From positions 5,146,001-5,210,000 of the forward strand of contig JACJVS010000001.1 of NCBI GenBank assembly GCA_017655985.1: 64,000 bases of DNA, in the 5' to 3' direction. Positions 42,188 through 54,063 of this stretch are shown in pieces (position 1 is the stretch's first letter; each line of letters starts with the position of its first letter). Origin of the DNA: Incumbomyces delicatus (lineage: Eukaryota; Ascomycota; Eurotiomycetes; Chaetothyriales; Trichomeriaceae). The translations under genes were made by a program, and so were the position numbers. The notes beneath the pieces are model-generated. The model made no database searches. It was given only the letters and a program-made list of their open reading frames with translations, and was not told the origin of the DNA.

Positions 42188-44289
42188 GGACGAGGCGAGA
42201 TCCGTGAGATCGATGAGGTCCAGGGCATCTGACTTGTGCTTCGACTAGGAAACGCTCAACATCTGCATCACCTTTGATGATGCTGCCACGACAACATGTT
42301 GCCGACCATGTACGAAATAGTGGCCCCTGCTAGTTGTTGACGGATACCCGGTGAGACTGCCACAGGGCAAAGGGTTCTCCGTCCTGCCACTGGAATGTGT
42401 TCAGCTGTGTGATGGCGCTCGGCCTAAGCCCAGAGTAATGGTCGCTTTACGTATAAATCGCGGCTTCTTCCTGGACGCTGGTGGCCATCGCAAAAAAGCT
42501 AGAGTATCGATTTGACTGGACTAATTCTGCTGTGAGCTGTGAACTCTGGCCTGGTAAAAATGATGATGTTGTGATGGTGAATTCGATGATCAGTGCCCAG
42601 GGTGATTGTGTATGTTTTGCTGACTTAGGCAAGGCGTGTCCAGCCCAAACCTTAAGGGAGTTGTGCGCAGCCTTGCGGCCAAAATGGTCGCACTCCTTGG
42701 CTGCATTTTGAACGGAACACAAGGCTTGCAGCAAGTCAAGTCGGAAGTGGGCATTAACTCGTGTCACTGAAGTGCTTCGTATTTCCAATTCTACTTGGAT
42801 ATAGCGTACCGCAACAACTACTTCGTTCACAGGCCTCCCGTCATTTCATTTTGGCGAGAATGAGGCTAAGGATCCTTCTTCCACGTGACTCCCGACAGCC
42901 CACCACTCTGGTATTTATCGATTACGGCAGGTAGACTAAAAACTGAGAGAAACTCTAGTATGAAGCGATTTCCCGCGTCCGTACTCGGATCCCAGCCCAG
43001 GAGCTACGCATGGGATGGAGTGATGGTCGGAACATATTTTTGACTCAAAGGTTCCTATTCCATATACGATTGAACTCTTTGTTTCAGCCGCCATCACGAT
43101 GACTCAACGACTCTTTCGTCCAGCATCACGAGCGTGCGCTATACGATCTGAACGCCACGCGTGAATGGAGTAGACCGGCCGTCACTCGCTGGCATTTTCT
43201 GCGCACTAGACGCTCTCCGACTCGGAGTAATTCTCTGGGTAGCCACAGGTTTCTTGCAAGTTTCGGTCTTTGCAAGTAGTTGCGTAGAGTCCCCCCCTGC
43301 ACCCGACTGAGAAAGAAATTTGCCGAAGCCGGAAATACACTGGTTTCCTCTTGAAGAAATGCCTCCAAACCCTAGCACGAAACGCAACCACCTGGAACCT
43401 GATGCTTCGTACGACTGTCAGGCCACCAAGCATTATTGCACAACGAAATACGAGACTAACGCACTCTCGCTTAGAGGCCTATCAGGGTCTGGCGTCCACT
43501 AGTTAGGTTAGGGTTTTTGCTGGAATCTAGCACTACAATGGATCCTAAGGAGTCTACGGAGTTGTACCTAGCTAGCTAACTAAGATAAGTAAACACTATG
43601 ACACAATATATTACTCAACAGGGTTGGTGCGTGGCTTCTGCAAGGAAATCCGGCTATTTACGGAGCACGGAAGCATGTCGTACAAATAATATTACTTCGT
43701 AGAAAAATAAACCTAGGCCGCACGTGCGTTGTTGTTGGTGAACGATCAATACGATATGCAAGACGCCAATGGCGCGTGAACACCTCCAGTCCACTTTTAC
43801 GAAGCCCCAGTTTAAACTTCTCAGTACCCCTCTTCTGTTCTCCGTACGCCACGTAGACATCTGCACGGATGCTGTTTAGAATCAAGTTTGTTAGCAAATG
43901 GTCAAATCTAATTGATTTGTTACATCGAGTGCATGCAGTGACGTGCAGTCGGCAGTCGACCTGGCAAGTGAGCAGTGGTATCGACTGGTTTTTCAATGCT
44001 TCCCTTCCGGACCCGGCGTGAGCGCGGGCAGTGATCCCCAGATTTCCAATTCTACCAAAAACATACTAAGAAAGACAATCAAACTCCGAGGGAATAAAAC
44101 GTGGCCTATTGATTAAATCCGACACCTTTTCACCGTCGGATTGAGCAAGGATCCCACCCAGAGAGTGCTCAGTTGCACTGGCAATTCAACCCGGCCCCAT
44201 TCGTCTCACCGTTGGAGCGTGTTTGTTGATTGTTGAGCTCCAAACGCCTTCGCAAGTAACGCACGCTAGATTGGGTGTAAAGCAAGTGG
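42188..44289. other. Intergenic region
   Basis: The WD40 gene's promoter should lie at the left end; the right end flanks the 3' side of the bZIP gene. No protein or RNA gene is recognised in between. A CTAG-rich word (CTAGCTAGCTAAC) lies near 43570. Confidence 0.5.
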
Positions 44290-45086
44290 TCACAGCGAAT
44301 CTTCAAACGCACTCAGTGCAAAATCGCAATTGAAGTCGAGCGGGCCTTTGTCGTAGTAGGAAACATCGGCCGGTTGATATATCATGTCCGTCGAGGAGAA
44401 AGCATCGAATTTGTCAAACTTGTCAGACATCATCAGTTCGCCAAATGAAGTGGCCTGGCAATGTTGGAGAGCGTTCAGTTCTCCCGAAAGTTGGGCTATC
44501 CGCGCGTTGAGTCGCGACACTTCATCGATTTGCTTGGTGTATGATTGTAGCAAGTCTTGGTGCTTCTCGTGCAGTTCTTCGAGTTGGTGTTCGAGACCCT
44601 TGACATGTTTCTCCTTGCGTTCTCGAAATGCCCTTTGCGAAGCTCGATTCTGGGCTCTCCGGCGCTGCTACGCAATTAGTACAGAGTACCCGTATGTCGT
44701 TCTACAAGACACTGCGTACCAGGTGCATGTTGGGCACGACTCCCTTTTCTCCCTCCTTCGGCGCATCGCTTCGTTTTCGCCGTCTGTCCTTCTCATCGAG
44801 GCCGTGTGACGGATGCTCGATGGGAATCTTGTTGGACTCCTGCGAGGGGTAGAAGCTGGCGGGTGTGCCATTGTACTGGACCAAATCGAAGGTCATGGGA
44901 GAACTGAAACTCTGCTGCCTTGCATGCTTCTGATGGTCAGTCACGGCCGCAATCGGGACTGACGTAAGAACTCACCGGAGAGTTGGGGTTGGATGAGTCT
45001 GAGCTGCTATCGAAATATGCATTGTTGGAGACTATGCTGGACCTCGGCGACGCTGAAGGCGAGCTCACATAGCCGGTGAACTCCAT
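44290..45086 (-). CDS. bZIP transcription factor, Yap/Pap1-like
   Basis: Three exons (45086-44976, 44929-44720, 44667-44290; introns of 46 and 52 nt, the second with branch CTAAT) encode 232 residues. All joins are in phase 0. The N-terminus is Ser-rich (MEFTGYVSSPSASPRSS). The basic region is QRRRAQNRASQRAFRERKEK, with the NRASQRAFR signature of the fungal Yap/Pap1 class, followed by a zipper with heptad Leu (HVKGLEHQLEELHEKHQDLL, then QSYTKQIDEVSRLNARI). Unlike Yap1 and Pap1 it is short and has no cysteine-rich redox domain, so it is more like the small AP-1-type bZIP factors of filamentous fungi. Target sites would be TTACTAA-like. The short first coding exon and a leader of unknown length precede a 3.8-kb spacer. 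Confidence 0.9.
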
Positions 45087-48000
45087 GCCGGGCAAGGCGA
45101 AGATAGTTTTTGTGTGTATGAGAGATGGACGAGGTTGTCCCGGTGGCTGAAAGGATCTGCGGTCACTTGTCGATCTTGCGGCTCAAACCTTGTGGCTTGT
45201 GCGATAGAATGAAAACGAGCCTTTGGGAAATAATTAAACTGAACCCGTAAACTCGAATGGCGATCGTGCAATATTATAACCCGTGGTCTGCTCAACTCCA
45301 GTGATCTGCAATACATCACCCCGTGCATTGAAAGCTAGAAAAGCCATGCACAAATCCACGTAGCTAGTAGCGCCATGCATGGTTGTTGACCGATGTCGAG
45401 AAGCGGTCCCCACCGAGCCCTAAATACTAGATCGCAGTAGTTGAGGTGCTGCTAAATTTCAAGACGGGTTCTCATCCACTGGTTCTTCGCAGGGCTGATT
45501 CCCAAACGGGGTTGGTGCGGTGGGAGACCCTGTATTGGGCCTGAGGATACGACACAGGGGACACTTGGCTGCAAGAGCGAATGACGGTCAACTCAGAAAT
45601 GTCGTGGCGTGCTATCGCCTGGCACGCCCAATGCTTTGCGCGACATTGGCTGCACAAAAAAAGTTCTCCCGTGCATGCTTACCAGAACCTTTTTCGCTTA
45701 CCGATAACGGAATCATCTGCAGGGGTTTCGCGGTGCGGGCTGCCTGGCAGTCCTCGGCTGGATAGCCAGTTTGGTTGACATTATTTCCCATGCTCAAATA
45801 TAGCTTTCCCACCTGCCAAGTCTGGTAAGTTGTGGCCCGAGAGTTACTGCTGGCCAAGCGATGGAACAGTTTACTGAATAACGTCGCCGCACGTGGTCCA
45901 AGTCAACTGGGGCTGGGCATATGCGGCTTCTACCGCTCTACCTTTTTCGGCAAAGGGGTTGGAGTCCTGTGACTGGTCGACTTATTTTATTTAGGCACCA
46001 TTGCCTGAATTCGGTAAATTTTTGGCACGACCAAACAGTATACTCTGCTCGGCCAAAATGCGTTGTTGGAAGCCCATGCTGTTGAGACGTCCTCGAACCA
46101 TCTAAAGCGTTTAGGCGCAGCGGCACCCCTAGAGCCGCAATGATGCCCATGATGCCCATGATGCCCCATGGTTCGAAGTTGATGGCCGCACCAGAGTGCT
46201 TCATACTTCGTAACGGCATAACATTGAAGCGTATGTCACGGCTAAATGTTTGGGTACGAACGTACTTCGTACTCTGGCTCCGGACTCTGCCGTTAGCACG
46301 CCTTGCCACTCCATACTAATGGTTACTACTCTGGTGACGTTATCGCTGCCCTTCCAATTCTCTGGAAATCTCCGGGCAAGGGGCTCTATTGGTGAGATAT
46401 AATGAAAAGTTGCAGGGGACGTATTCATAGATCGCCCCATTATCGTCCTCCGAGTGGAGTTGCGAGAGCCGAAGTTTGATCCCGACGCTCGCCCGAGCGG
46501 GGACGCTAGCAGTGAACCTGTCGTGCATTGTCAAGTCAGCACGCATAACGGATTACCCAGGATCGACGCCCAGATAACGATACTGGTCATAGTCAAAACG
46601 TGCAGATTTGACCTTGGAAGGTTTAGAGGAAATCAGCTTTTCTTCTAGAAAACCTTTAGAAACCTGAAGACCAGTCGTGTTTCGTGAATGAGTTGCCCGA
46701 CACTTCCAGTTAAGCCAATGAAATATGACGCTTCCCTTCGGTGCATTAGGCTCGAATGATCTCGAACACGTCACGCCAGTTCTTTCGGCCTCCTCGAACG
46801 TAACTAGCCCCAATGTGCACACCATTAACACCGTCATGGATCAACCCCAGGAATTTATTCTCAAGCGCAAACCCGTAGCGTGCCCGCTCATTGCTGACAC
46901 AGCCCCCTCGATTAAGGTAGGAGAGCTTCACGAGAACGGCTAACACATTACGAAGCACGTAGTACTTTCGTAGCAGAGTAACGCGTACAAAACTTTGGCA
47001 TAGCGCATTTGCTTGGCAACCAAGTCTCAAATATTGTTATTTTTGAGGGCATTGAGTTGGACCCAAGTGGCTAACTGTATGTTTTTGGGAAAATCGATGG
47101 AAAGTAACTGCAAGTGGATACTCCCTCAGTACGGATTAAGATGTCAAGGTGCATTCGTTGTATACGGCCTGATAGAGTGTTTGTACTCCTGAAAGAGAGT
47201 ACGAGGAGCACAGAAGCTCGGTCAAATGCGGTTTCTCGTCACCAGAGGGATTCAGTCAAGGTTGCGAAATTAGAAAAACAGCTGGGCGCAACATACATCC
47301 GCATTGAATAGACGCCATGTCAGAGCAGATATCCAACGTGACGCGGAGAGAACGACACTTCCTCTCTGCTAAGCTGGGTTCGGCACATTATTCGAGGTTC
47401 GACTGGGCTTGAGGAAGTTCAATCAATTGCTAATAATAGCTCCAGCACACAGACGACGGCCGAGCAGAGACTCTCCGATACCGCTGATTCCACGTGATGC
47501 CCCAATCCAGCTTGGTGTTATGTATGGCGCTCAAGAAACATAAATAGCTTGAAAAGGTTATTGATTGATCAAGCTTGTTCTGCACAACGTAAATAGCAAC
47601 TATCCAAATCGTGCACACTGATTCTTCTCTTTGTGACGTGCCAAAGACGACACGAGGCTTCAATTTTATCTGTGCTCCTATACCCAGAAAGCTGCGATGA
47701 TTGGTGTAACTAGGACTAGCCTCTTGTTACCCTCATTCCCTCCAGTGGCCTCCTGGCTGGTTTCATTTCCACGCGGCCTGAACCTTCTAGAACCTTGCCA
47801 GTGTGGGAAACCCAGGTATGGGAGGGTCCAATTTAACGAGGGTTGTGCGCAGGCAATCAGGCAATCCATCGGGGGGTTAACTTTCGAGCCGCCTCTCTCA
47901 AGCCACGCGGCTGGGAGTTAAATAAGGGTGAAGGTTTCTTCTGGAAAGGGATCCCAACACGTGTTCTCTCACGACTGCGGTGGGTGCATATTAAAGTACA

Positions 48001-48878
48001 AGCTATCACAGCTAGTAGGATTGGCAATACCCAATCAAGGAAAAATCGTCTTCGCATACACGTGGTTCACCCCCTTCTTTACCGACTATCGGTGCACGAG
48101 GCGAGCGTGCCGAGCTACCGGCGCGGCGGATGGCCATGGATAGCGTGGATATATGAAGTAACACCGTCCATCTCCGCTACCAGTATTGGTATACTCAGTC
48201 CACCTATGTCCGTAGCATGGAAGTTACACACGAAGGTGCAATCACCTTGTACGTACATTGTGGTCAACCTGGAACATGTATCATGTATTGTGTGTATCAT
48301 GGTCATGGAGGGTTACATCTACGTCGTACCTAGGTATGAAGGTTCCAAGTTCAAGCCGGTCTTCAGCCTGGTGAAATTTTGACGTTGACTCGGTTGCAAG
48401 TTGTGATTGGTCTATATCCATTGACAGTTCCTCGGTTCAAACTTTGCTAGAGTGCTGGGTTCCTGGGGATCGGCACTAGCGTTTGGGTGCTTGTAACGAG
48501 GCCCGGCCGTCCGCACCGCACCACTGGCAGGTTCCAGAAAACTATACTAAAGTCGATCTCAATGTGCAATTTTAACTGTGCAGATACAGTGGAGGTTTTG
48601 GCCTCTCGCCTTTTTCTCTCGGCCTTCTTGTCAATTGCCTTTTTGTTGCTCTTGCTCAATCTCGCTTGCTTCAATTTCTATGTTTCCTGGGTCTTCACAA
48701 GTGCACTTTGTCTCAGCAGTGTATCCGTAGCTTTATCTTTTCGGCGGTTTCAGTAACTTTCCATCCTCGTACAGCATCTTCAGCGGTTTGTAGCATTCAA
48801 GACGCATTTACTGATTATGCACTGAGTACAACGACGAATTCACTCTGCATGTTCCGCGCAGTCAAAAAGCATCTCAAG
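45087..48878. other. Long intergenic region between bZIP and G-alpha genes
   Basis: These 3.8 kb separate two divergent regulatory genes. Several frames of 60-180 codons occur, none with a recognisable motif or intron-supported extension. A three-unit ATGATGCCC repeat lies at 46140-46167. The part from about 48380 to 48878 is probably the G-alpha promoter and leader. Confidence 0.5.
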
Positions 48879-50012
48879 ATGGGTTGTGGGCCGTCCAAAG
48901 TAGAGCCGGCTTACAAAGAAGCGTTGAGCCAACATGACAAGATTGAAAAACAGCTGCGACAAGACCGGAGAGCTGAATCCCGGACCGTGAAAATACTCCT
49001 GCTTGGTCAGTGCTCTAGCCGACGTGGTTTTGTGTCTTTCTCCTTTACTGACTATGAAACAGGAGCTGGCGAATCGGGCAAGTCGACCATCATCAAGCAG
49101 ATGCGCATCATCCACTCGAGCGGTTTCCAAGACGACGAGAAGATTCAAACACGTGCGGTGATATACTCGAATGTCATCGTGGCGTGCAAAGTGCTGCTCG
49201 AGATACTCGACAGTGAAAATATACCGTTCGAGCATGCGTCGACGAAAGAGGCAGCGACCTTGATAGCAGAGGTGAATCCCGATGTCGATGCTGAGCATGC
49301 TTTCAGAGACAGCGACATCAAGCGGGCCTTGCGGAGTCTCTGGGCTGATACAGGTGTACAAACAGCGGTCTCAAAGGGGCACGAGTTTGCCTTGAACGAT
49401 AACATGCACTACTATTTCGACAACCTGGATCGTTTGTTTGATCCGGAATGGGTTCCCTCGAACCGCGATATTTTGCATGCAAGGCTGCGCACTACGGGCA
49501 TCACCGAGACATTCTTTGACCTCGGAGACGTATCCTTCAGGATGATGGACGTTGGCGGCCAGAGGTCGGAGCGGAGAAAATGGATTCATTGTTTTGAAGG
49601 CGTGCAGTGCTTGCTCTTCCTGGCTGCATTGTCAGGCTACGATCAATCTCTGATTGAAGATGTCAATGCCAATCAAATGCACGAAGCTTTGATGCTATTC
49701 GAGTCTCTGATCAACGGCGAGTGGTTCAAAAACAAGCCTGTCATTCTCTTCCTCAACAAAATTGATCTTTTCCGAGAGAAACTGAAAAAGTCGCCTATCC
49801 GCGAGCATTTCCCTGATTACACTGGGAAGGAAAGGGACGAAGCTGCGGCGACACAGTTCTTTGCGAACAAGTTCCGAGCCATCAACCGAAACGCTACCCG
49901 AGAGATCTATATTCATTACACCAATGCGACCGATACTGATCTGCTCAAGACAACAATGCAATCAGTTCAAGACATTCTGATCCAGAACCAACTGAACAGT
50001 CTTGTTTTGTAG
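48879..50012 (+). CDS. G protein alpha subunit, group II (GNA-2 type)
   Basis: A heterotrimeric G-protein alpha subunit of 358 residues. Exon 1 (48879-49005) and exon 2 (49063-50012) are separated by a 57-nt intron that falls inside the P-loop; the join restores KILLLGAGESGKSTIIKQMR. The start MGCGPSK provides Gly2 for myristoylation and Cys3 for palmitoylation. Other GTPase motifs are intact: RLRTTGITET (switch I), MMDVGGQRSERRKWIHCFEG (switch II), FLNKIDLF and TNATDTDLL. Features such as IIHSSGFQDDEKIQTRAVIY and FEGVQCLLFLAALSGYDQ resemble Neurospora GNA-2 more than GNA-1/FadA or GNA-3/GanB. The C-terminus (NSLVL) lacks the Cys at -4 that pertussis toxin modifies. Group II subunits are the least understood fungal class and usually have modest phenotypes. 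Confidence 0.93.
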   Translation: MGCGPSKVEPAYKEALSQHDKIEKQLRQDRRAESRTVKILLLGQCSSRRGFVSFSFTDYETGAGESGKSTIIKQMRIIHSSGFQDDEKIQTRAVIYSNVIVACKVLLEILDSENIPFEHASTKEAATLIAEVNPDVDAEHAFRDSDIKRALRSLWADTGVQTAVSKGHEFALNDNMHYYFDNLDRLFDPEWVPSNRDILHARLRTTGITETFFDLGDVSFRMMDVGGQRSERRKWIHCFEGVQCLLFLAALSGYDQSLIEDVNANQMHEALMLFESLINGEWFKNKPVILFLNKIDLFREKLKKSPIREHFPDYTGKERDEAAATQFFANKFRAINRNATREIYIHYTNATDTDLLKTTMQSVQDILIQNQLNSLVL

Positions 50013-51407
50013 CACCAGTTTAGACACCACCCGCAGTTCGAGATTTAGGATTCAGGATTCGGGATTCGGGACGGGATGTTGAGAGGTGGAGAGGTGAAGT
50101 TTTCCGAGATTCTCTCAACCTCAACACACAGCACAGTACATGACATGACAAACGTTGAGAGCCTAGGCGCACGGAGCGGAGGTTTTCAATGCGAACGAGC
50201 AGTGAACGAGTCACACCTAGACTTATCAAAATTACTCAGACAGCTTGTGGTCCAAAAAGAGACCGTCAGATATGGGCAGGCGCATATCGTCCGGGGAATT
50301 GATGGAACAGCGGCTTGTTCCTGGCAGATTGAGGTGCCAGGCTCGGCAAAACCAAAATGCCGGTAGCTTGTGTTAGCCTAGGCCTGCTGTTGGTAGGCAT
50401 CAACCACAGCACAGGCCAGGCTCTCGGGACGATATTGTCGGCTTCATGAGCACCGTCACGATAAGGAAACCAAGCTAGCAAATATTCCGATGCGATACTT
50501 GACGACACTAATGCAGTTGAGGAACGGGGGCGAAGGCATGGATCAGTTCCATGGGGAGAAAGAAGACGACGAATGCGAGGTGGCCCATGCCAGTGGTGCT
50601 AGTCTGCGATTCGTTACCAAACATGAGGAGTTAACAGCTGGATTACGCTGGATCTGGCTTGGTGTCATCAATCTCCAGACTCGCTGGAGTCAAATACGAT
50701 ACCATCGCAACGCACGGCCAAACCACGCTGAATTGGAGCTGCAGGATCAACTTGGACCGGTCTAGCCTCGTGCGGGGTAGGCGGAGTTATTGGTCAGGTT
50801 GACTTCTTATTCGTTTTTAATCGAAGCTTGGTACTCTTGCTTCTCTAGGTTTACAGCCAGTCGTGGTCATGCGTCAACTTTGATCTGGCGAATAGCCCAG
50901 TCGTAGTCGGGCTTTCAGTCGAACCCATCCAGCGAGCGTGGTGAAACTAATAAAGCTGTCATGCCCTTTTGAATAAACCGTCCTTGCTTGCAGCTCTGCT
51001 CGTGACTCTCTATCGCACTGTTAACAAACCAGGTACCTCAGCACAGCAGCACGAAACTACACCAGTCCCATCGCCCTGTGGCCCAATCGCCCAATCGTCC
51101 AATTGTCCCACTGTGCCCATCCTGCCACCGTCTTTCCGTCTCGCCGTCTCACCATCTCACCAGCTCGCCGTCCCAGTGTTCCACCCGCCTTCTGCCCTTG
51201 GTGTGACTATCTACTCCGTAGATTCTGTATAGGTCCACTGTAGTCCGTCCTCTACCACCTACGACGACCGCCGTCCGACCCTCGACCAGCTCATATCATC
51301 CAGCGAGATCCGAGTCCTCGAGCCCAAGCGAGCAAGCGATCCACCCACCAGACCACCCGACTGTTTCGACCCTTTAACGGACCTTTCTTTCCGACAAAGC
51401 AGCAACC
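50013..51407. other. Intergenic region with C/T-rich leader
   Basis: The first bases hold the G-alpha 3' flank, with a short GGATTC repeat at 50047-50070. From about 51050 to 51407 the plus strand is C/T-rich with CCAAT-like and CAATCGCC words, which fits the promoter and leader of the next gene. No gene is recognised in between. Confidence 0.5.
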
Positions 51408-51836
51408 ATGTCCGGAGCCTTCGCAATGCCGCACACGCTCACCGGCGGGGCGGGATACAAAGCGAACCAGACCTACGACGAGTTCCTACGCAAACACAGC
51501 GCCTTCTACCGACGGCACAGCGCCGCGTCCAACGCCCTCGAAAGCGACCGACGGGCATCCCAGGCTGCAATCGACCTAGGCAACGACGCCGCCCAAGCAA
51601 TCGAGAACGTCGGGACCGACGGCCGCAAAGGCAGTGTCGGCGGCAACGTGAACGCTGCGACCGGCGGCGCCGCCACCGCCAACCTCCGCAAGGGCAGCGT
51701 CATCGTGGCCAGTGACAGCACTCGCAGAGACAGTCTCTTTGGCATGGAAGCGACCGCGGGAACGAACATGGACCCGAACCGACGTGGGAGCACTAGTCTG
51801 GCGGGCGATCTGTACAGGAAGTTTTCGAAGAGCTAG
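51408..51836 (+). CDS. Small protein with eight PKA-like phosphorylation sites
   Basis: A 142-residue single-exon gene with a strong start context (gcaaccATGtccgg) after a C/T-rich leader. No family is recognised. Eight R-[RK]-x-S motifs are visible, with serines at 31, 38, 51, 76, 97, 109, 128 and 140 (RKHS, RRHS, RRAS, RKGS, RKGS, RRDS, RRGS, RKFS). They are spaced across the whole chain, and the last sits three residues before the end. The rest is rich in Ala, Gly and Asn and looks disordered, with no membrane segment or signal peptide. Codon use is GC-rich, as in the well-expressed neighbours. The motif density suggests a multi-site target of cAMP-dependent protein kinase or another basophilic kinase; that is inference. 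Confidence 0.7.
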   Translation: MSGAFAMPHTLTGGAGYKANQTYDEFLRKHSAFYRRHSAASNALESDRRASQAAIDLGNDAAQAIENVGTDGRKGSVGGNVNAATGGAATANLRKGSVIVASDSTRRDSLFGMEATAGTNMDPNRRGSTSLAGDLYRKFSKS

Positions 51837-52474
51837 AGTCCAAGCTGGAGCTGAAGTGGAGCTGAAGTGGAGCTGGAGCTGAACTGAACTGAGCTAAAGT
51901 TTATTGTTTTGAGTGAGTGGATAGTGGATGTGTGGATGGATAGAGGAGAGTAGAGAAGGAAAGGAAGGGAAGGGGGAAGCTACTAGAAAGTCCTTTTGTG
52001 TGTGTGTGAAACCTCGAATGTTGCGAATTGAGTTTTGTGTGACACGCGAGAGAGTGCGAAACTTTGAACAACCAGAACGGGACAGGACAGGGGCAGGATA
52101 TCGCTTGACAGAATCAGAGATGAAGGATGGAGATGGTGATTCCGAGACCTAGCAATACCAGTAGCAGCACTATCCGTTTGGGGGGAGGAGAGAGTCGAAG
52201 TGATGGAAGGAAATGGAGGTCGGCTGGAGTGGGCTGGACAGAGTTACTCATCGTAGGTCGTGAGTGAGATCATCCACAGAAACTCGGGAGCACGGTTGAG
52301 GTTTGAGGTTGGATGTGGTCGGAGGATTGCATCGGATTGCATTTGATACCTTATATTAAATATCCATAGATGTCAATGGCAATGTTGAATGGAGTTGATC
52401 AATATCGACCACCCACTGTTCTCACTGTCTCATGCATCATGCTTCACGTTTCACGTAATGGACAAGACAGCAAA
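51837..52474. other. 3' flank region between convergent genes
   Basis: This spacer separates two convergent genes. Imperfect GGAGCTGAAGT repeats lie at 51844-51893 and a short GT run near 52000. No gene is recognised. Confidence 0.6.
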
Positions 52475-52999
52475 TTACGCCTTCGGTTTGGGTTTCTCCA
52501 GCTCCTTCATTACATCCGCCTCTAGCGAAGCAGGCGTGGTGGTGCTCGCCCACCGACTCACCACTTTGCCATCTCGTCCGATCAAAAATTTCTCAAAATT
52601 CCACTTGATTCTCTTCAGACCCATTATCCCGGGCTTCTCGCCCTTCATCCACTCCCATACGGGCTCGGCGTTGTTGCCATTCACATCGGTCTTGCCTAGG
52701 ACCGGGAAGGTGACTCCATAGTTCACCTGGCAAAATTCTTGGATTTCGTCGTTGGAGCCCGGGTCCTGGCTGCCGAACTGGTTGCTGGGGAAGCCCAAGA
52801 TGAGAAAGTCGTCTTTGTATTTCGGGTTGGCTCGGATCTTCTTCCACAGCGTTTCGAGGCCGGCGAATTGAGGGGTGAATCCGCACTTGGAGGCTGTGTT
52901 GACGACGAGGATGACTTTGCCCTGGTGCTGGGAAAGAGGGTATTGGCTGCCCTTTTTGTCTTTGGTGGTGAAGCCGTAGAAGGATGTTGCGCTGGCCAT
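52475..52999 (-). CDS. Glutathione peroxidase-like thiol peroxidase (Gpx3/Hyr1 type)
   Basis: The core protein has 174 residues from ATG at 52999 (MASATSFYGFTTKDKKG). It has the peroxidatic Cys39 in NTASKCGFTPQ, where animal enzymes carry selenocysteine, Gln74 in GFPSNQFG, the Trp of WNFEKFLIGRDG near 140, and Cys90 in EIQEFCQ at the resolving-cysteine position. Fungal enzymes of this type reduce hydroperoxides with thioredoxin, and yeast Gpx3 also senses peroxide for the bZIP factor Yap1. The frame stays open upstream to another ATG at 53281, adding 94 residues rich in Arg and Ser with few acidic residues, a possible mitochondrial presequence. The shorter start is preferred because it aligns with the family, but both may be used. 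Confidence 0.93.
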   Translation of the reverse strand: MASATSFYGFTTKDKKGSQYPLSQHQGKVILVVNTASKCGFTPQFAGLETLWKKIRANPKYKDDFLILGFPSNQFGSQDPGSNDEIQEFCQVNYGVTFPVLGKTDVNGNNAEPVWEWMKGEKPGIMGLKRIKWNFEKFLIGRDGKVVSRWASTTTPASLEADVMKELEKPKPKA

Positions 53000-54063
53000 T
53001 GCTGCTGATGCTGATCGAGTGTAGGAATGGGATATGGTACGCAAATGGACGGTGCTCAAGGGATTTCGCGAGCTAGTCGTGAGTCGATAGAAGATGAAGA
53101 GCTTTGATCTTGGATAAGAGCAGCGCGCGAGATGGTTGAAGCGACGATGCGATTCGTAAACTTGACTTCTTCGGCCTGCTACTAGTATCGGGTTGGAGGC
53201 TAAGATGCTTCTCGAAACGACTGGGAGCCAAGGATGCCTGGATATGCTACGCGGATTGGAAATCACGCCTTTGGATGTCATACGAAATACGTCAAGGCTC
53301 GACAGTAAGTGGTTCGGACGTTGAGAGGCGAATTCGTGTTCCTTGCCGGAAGAAAAACGATCCCAGTCAACTCAACCTTTTACCAAATGATGTCATTCAA
53401 TTGCTCGCCACGCAATCGAGCGTTTAAGGCGAAGTTGAGCCGAGGTATGGCAGCGATAAAACATGCTAACATGCCGCATTCGTGCTACCATTCTCGAGAC
53501 TGATCGATAATGACGCGACAGACTCTTGGGGATGGGTTAGCATGCTGGCTCAAATATTTCAAACACGTTCTAAGATGATATTAGTCGTCAGCAACGCACA
53601 CCTACTATGCCATTAAGATCACGTCACCCTTTTCGACAATGGCGCGACATATATGTACAGATCTTGATTGGTTACAATGAGGCTTCCTCATTCCGAACTT
53701 GATTCAATTGGCATTCTGTTCGATCGACGAAGTCGTCTTCCACCATTTCTGAGATCGTTGAGGCGCCCACTGGATACCATTCTGATCTGAGTTTGATGCT
53801 GCGATGACTTCAGCACTCAAAGTCTGTTGTACTCAACTCTTTCGCGCCGCCTCAGCTGTGTATTTTTGGCGAATCTAGAGAAGCTTTTCCCGGACCCCCG
53901 CAACTCTGTGATCCGTTGATGAGCGCTTCCCCAGAAGGACAAGCAGAGTTGTGCTGAACATGCGAGTCCCAGCACACACATTTAGTCTATTCGTCGTTTT
54001 CACAAACACTCGGAAGTCGTTGCGTGTGATAACCAGGCTACGCGGAAAACTATTGCCTTCCAC
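53000..54063. other. GPX upstream region
   Basis: The part up to 53281 may code for the alternative N-terminus of the peroxidase. The remainder has no recognised gene and should hold the peroxidase promoter. Confidence 0.5.

Noticed and set aside
42447..42830. 127-codon minus-strand frame
   Set aside because: No motif, no good start context and no sign of conservation; likely chance.
47843..48382. 179-codon plus-strand frame
   Set aside because: Starts at a non-ideal codon context, has no recognisable motif and irregular composition; likely chance in a long spacer.
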